From Planotetraspora thailandica (GTDB lineage: Bacteria; Actinomycetota; Actinomycetes; Streptosporangiales; Streptosporangiaceae): a stretch of DNA of 44,238 nt. The notes under the pieces were generated by a model. It was not told the DNA's origin. It worked only from the letters and a program-made list of their open reading frames with translations, and made no database searches. The first letter of the stretch is position 1. Every line of letters starts with the position of its first letter. Location of the stretch: NCBI RefSeq assembly GCF_016863335.1, contig NZ_BOOR01000082.1, positions 1-44,238 of the forward strand, given 5' to 3'. A program made the position numbers and the translations under genes. Positions 43,318 to 44,238 of the stretch are shown in pieces.

Positions 43318-44238
43318 TCAGAGTGGGTCTCCGCTGGTGGGCGGCCCTGTGGTCATGCCGGTGGTGGTCGCCCGGCGGTGTCTGGTTCGGTAGCGGGGGC
43401 CGGTGTAGGTGTAGGCCCAGCGGTCTTTGCCTTCCCGGCGGCGTAGGTAGCGTTCGGGATGCCGGTAGCGGTCGCGGTTGTGGTGCTGGCAGGCGGGGCC
43501 GAGGAGTTTGAGGTTGGTCAGTCCGCCGTCTGCCCAGGTGTCGGCGTGGTCGATCTGGCACAGGGTGGCGGGGAGCGGGCAGCCGTCGATCCAGCATGTG
43601 GAGTATCGGGCGAACACGGCTTTGCGCTGCGGCTTGGTGGCCAGCCGTACACCCCGGCCCATGTCGAGGACCTGACCGTCGGCGTCCATCACCAGTCGCA
43701 CCAGCGTGGAGGTACGGGCCAGCCGCTCAACGTCGGCAGGCGACAGCAGACGACCGGTAGACAGCAACAGTCCGGGCACCTTCCACCGCAACAACCGGCG
43801 CGCCGCTTCTGCCGTGTCCGCTTGCTCATGGCGCCTGCTCCGGGTCCCGGAGGAGGCCTGCGCGGATCCTTCACGCGGCCGACGGGCGGCGTCATCGCTG
43901 CCGTGGTCCGTGAGGTGGCCGGCGTTCGCGCCGTTTGCTTCGCCGTGGTCCGTGAGGTGGCCGGCGTTCGCGCCGTGATCCTCGGCATCGTCGGTGGGGG
44001 CGTCCGAGCCGCCAGCACCGTCCATCCCGACCGGGCTGTCCGCCCCGTCGGGGCCCTCCAGGTCGGCCACGTCGTCGTTCGTGCCGTCATCGTTCGTGTC
44101 GTCCTCGTCGGCCGGGTGGTCGGCGGGGGTGGGGTGGTCGGTGGGCAGGGATTCAGCGTTGACCAGGACGAGCAGTTCAGTGGTGATCTTGTTGGCGAGC
44201 AGATCGGCGAACGCGTCGGCGTTGCGCTGCCGCCGTGG
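43318..44238 (-). CDS. DUF222-type HNH endonuclease, 5' part outside the window
   Basis: 306 residues are visible; the N terminus lies beyond the window edge. The visible part starts in the helical DUF222-type domain (QRNADAFADLLANKITTELL). An acidic, Asp/Gly-rich linker with an internal repeat follows. The HNH motif at the end holds CWIDGCPL, IDHADTWADGG, NLKLLGPAC and HHN, with zinc-binding cysteines and catalytic histidines. Members are widespread in actinomycetes, often of unknown role and sometimes carrying mobile elements. The protein probably cuts or binds DNA. Confidence 0.88.
   Translation of the reverse strand, partial: PRRQRNADAFADLLANKITTELLVLVNAESLPTDHPTPADHPADEDDTNDDGTNDDVADLEGPDGADSPVGMDGAGGSDAPTDDAEDHGANAGHLTDHGEANGANAGHLTDHGSDDAARRPREGSAQASSGTRSRRHEQADTAEAARRLLRWKVPGLLLSTGRLLSPADVERLARTSTLVRLVMDADGQVLDMGRGVRLATKPQRKAVFARYSTCWIDGCPLPATLCQIDHADTWADGGLTNLKLLGPACQHHNRDRYRHPERYLRRREGKDRWAYTYTGPRYRTRHRRATTTGMTTGPPTSGDPL
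43901..43976. repeat. Two 34-base direct repeats in the HNH gene linker
   Basis: A 34-base sequence occurs perfectly twice (43901-43934 and 43943-43976) with a period of 42 bases, that is 14 codons. It encodes the repeated peptide NAGHLTDHG in the acidic linker. It is an in-frame tandem-type repeat, likely to vary in copy number. Confidence 0.85.

Noticed and set aside
43901-43976. A possible CRISPR-type array.
   Set aside because: There are only two copies, they are in frame within a coding linker, and the 8-base gap is too short for a spacer.

Overview
The window is high-GC DNA that reads as an actinomycete chromosome, probably a filamentous actinobacterium of the Streptosporangiales type. 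The signs are dense GC-rich third positions, frequent GTG starts, 4-base ATGA/GTGA overlaps at operon joints, many stand-alone regulators, an ECF42-type sigma factor, a PknB-like kinase, and a DUF222-HNH gene. The order-level placement is an inference. I see no rRNA, tRNA, CRISPR array, prophage or complete insertion sequence. One transposase fragment lies near the right end.

Layout. 0-6.2 kb: a small membrane protein, an Imm1-like orphan immunity protein, an orphan PAS histidine kinase, an AraC regulator with a short-chain dehydrogenase, and a Ser/Thr kinase. 6.3-12.8 kb: a zinc-type block on the minus strand, with a FecCD-type ABC importer (permease, ATPase, lipoprotein), a Zur-like repressor, a COG0523 GTPase and a WD40 propeller. 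Two nearly identical 19-base Zur-type boxes mark the two promoters. 12.9-19.4 kb: a nucleotidyltransferase, an HxlR regulator, a quinone oxidoreductase, an MFS exporter, a nitronate monooxygenase, a rhodanese/TetR divergent pair with twin palindromic operators, and a metallo-beta-lactamase-fold hydrolase. 19.5-25.5 kb: an SMI1/KNR4 pair, an APH-type kinase, a MerR regulator with its dyad, a small repeat protein, an ECF42 sigma factor with its DGPF partner and a matching promoter, and an NAD-dependent epimerase.

25.7-33.8 kb is an envelope block: a TDT/TehA-like transporter, a second orphan histidine kinase, a DUF916-like membrane-anchored surface protein, a secreted metallophosphatase ending in a WxL-like domain, a HupE/UreJ-type membrane protein, and a lipoprotein. 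The pairing of a WxL-like protein with a DUF916-like protein resembles the Firmicute WxL surface system, here fused to a phosphatase. It is the most unusual system in the window.

33.8-40.3 kb is a two-component system (OmpR regulator plus kinase) divergent from a six-gene MacAB-like operon. That operon has two tandem paralogous lipoproteins with a repeated CMREHG motif, a peptidoglycan-binding adaptor, an ABC ATPase, a MacB/FtsX permease and an RDD protein, with every joint overlapping by 4 bases. 40.3-44.2 kb: two small DUF6086/DUF2185-like genes, a secreted vanadium-haloperoxidase-family protein behind a strong terminator, a gene-poor stretch with a transposase remnant, and an HNH endonuclease gene cut by the window edge.
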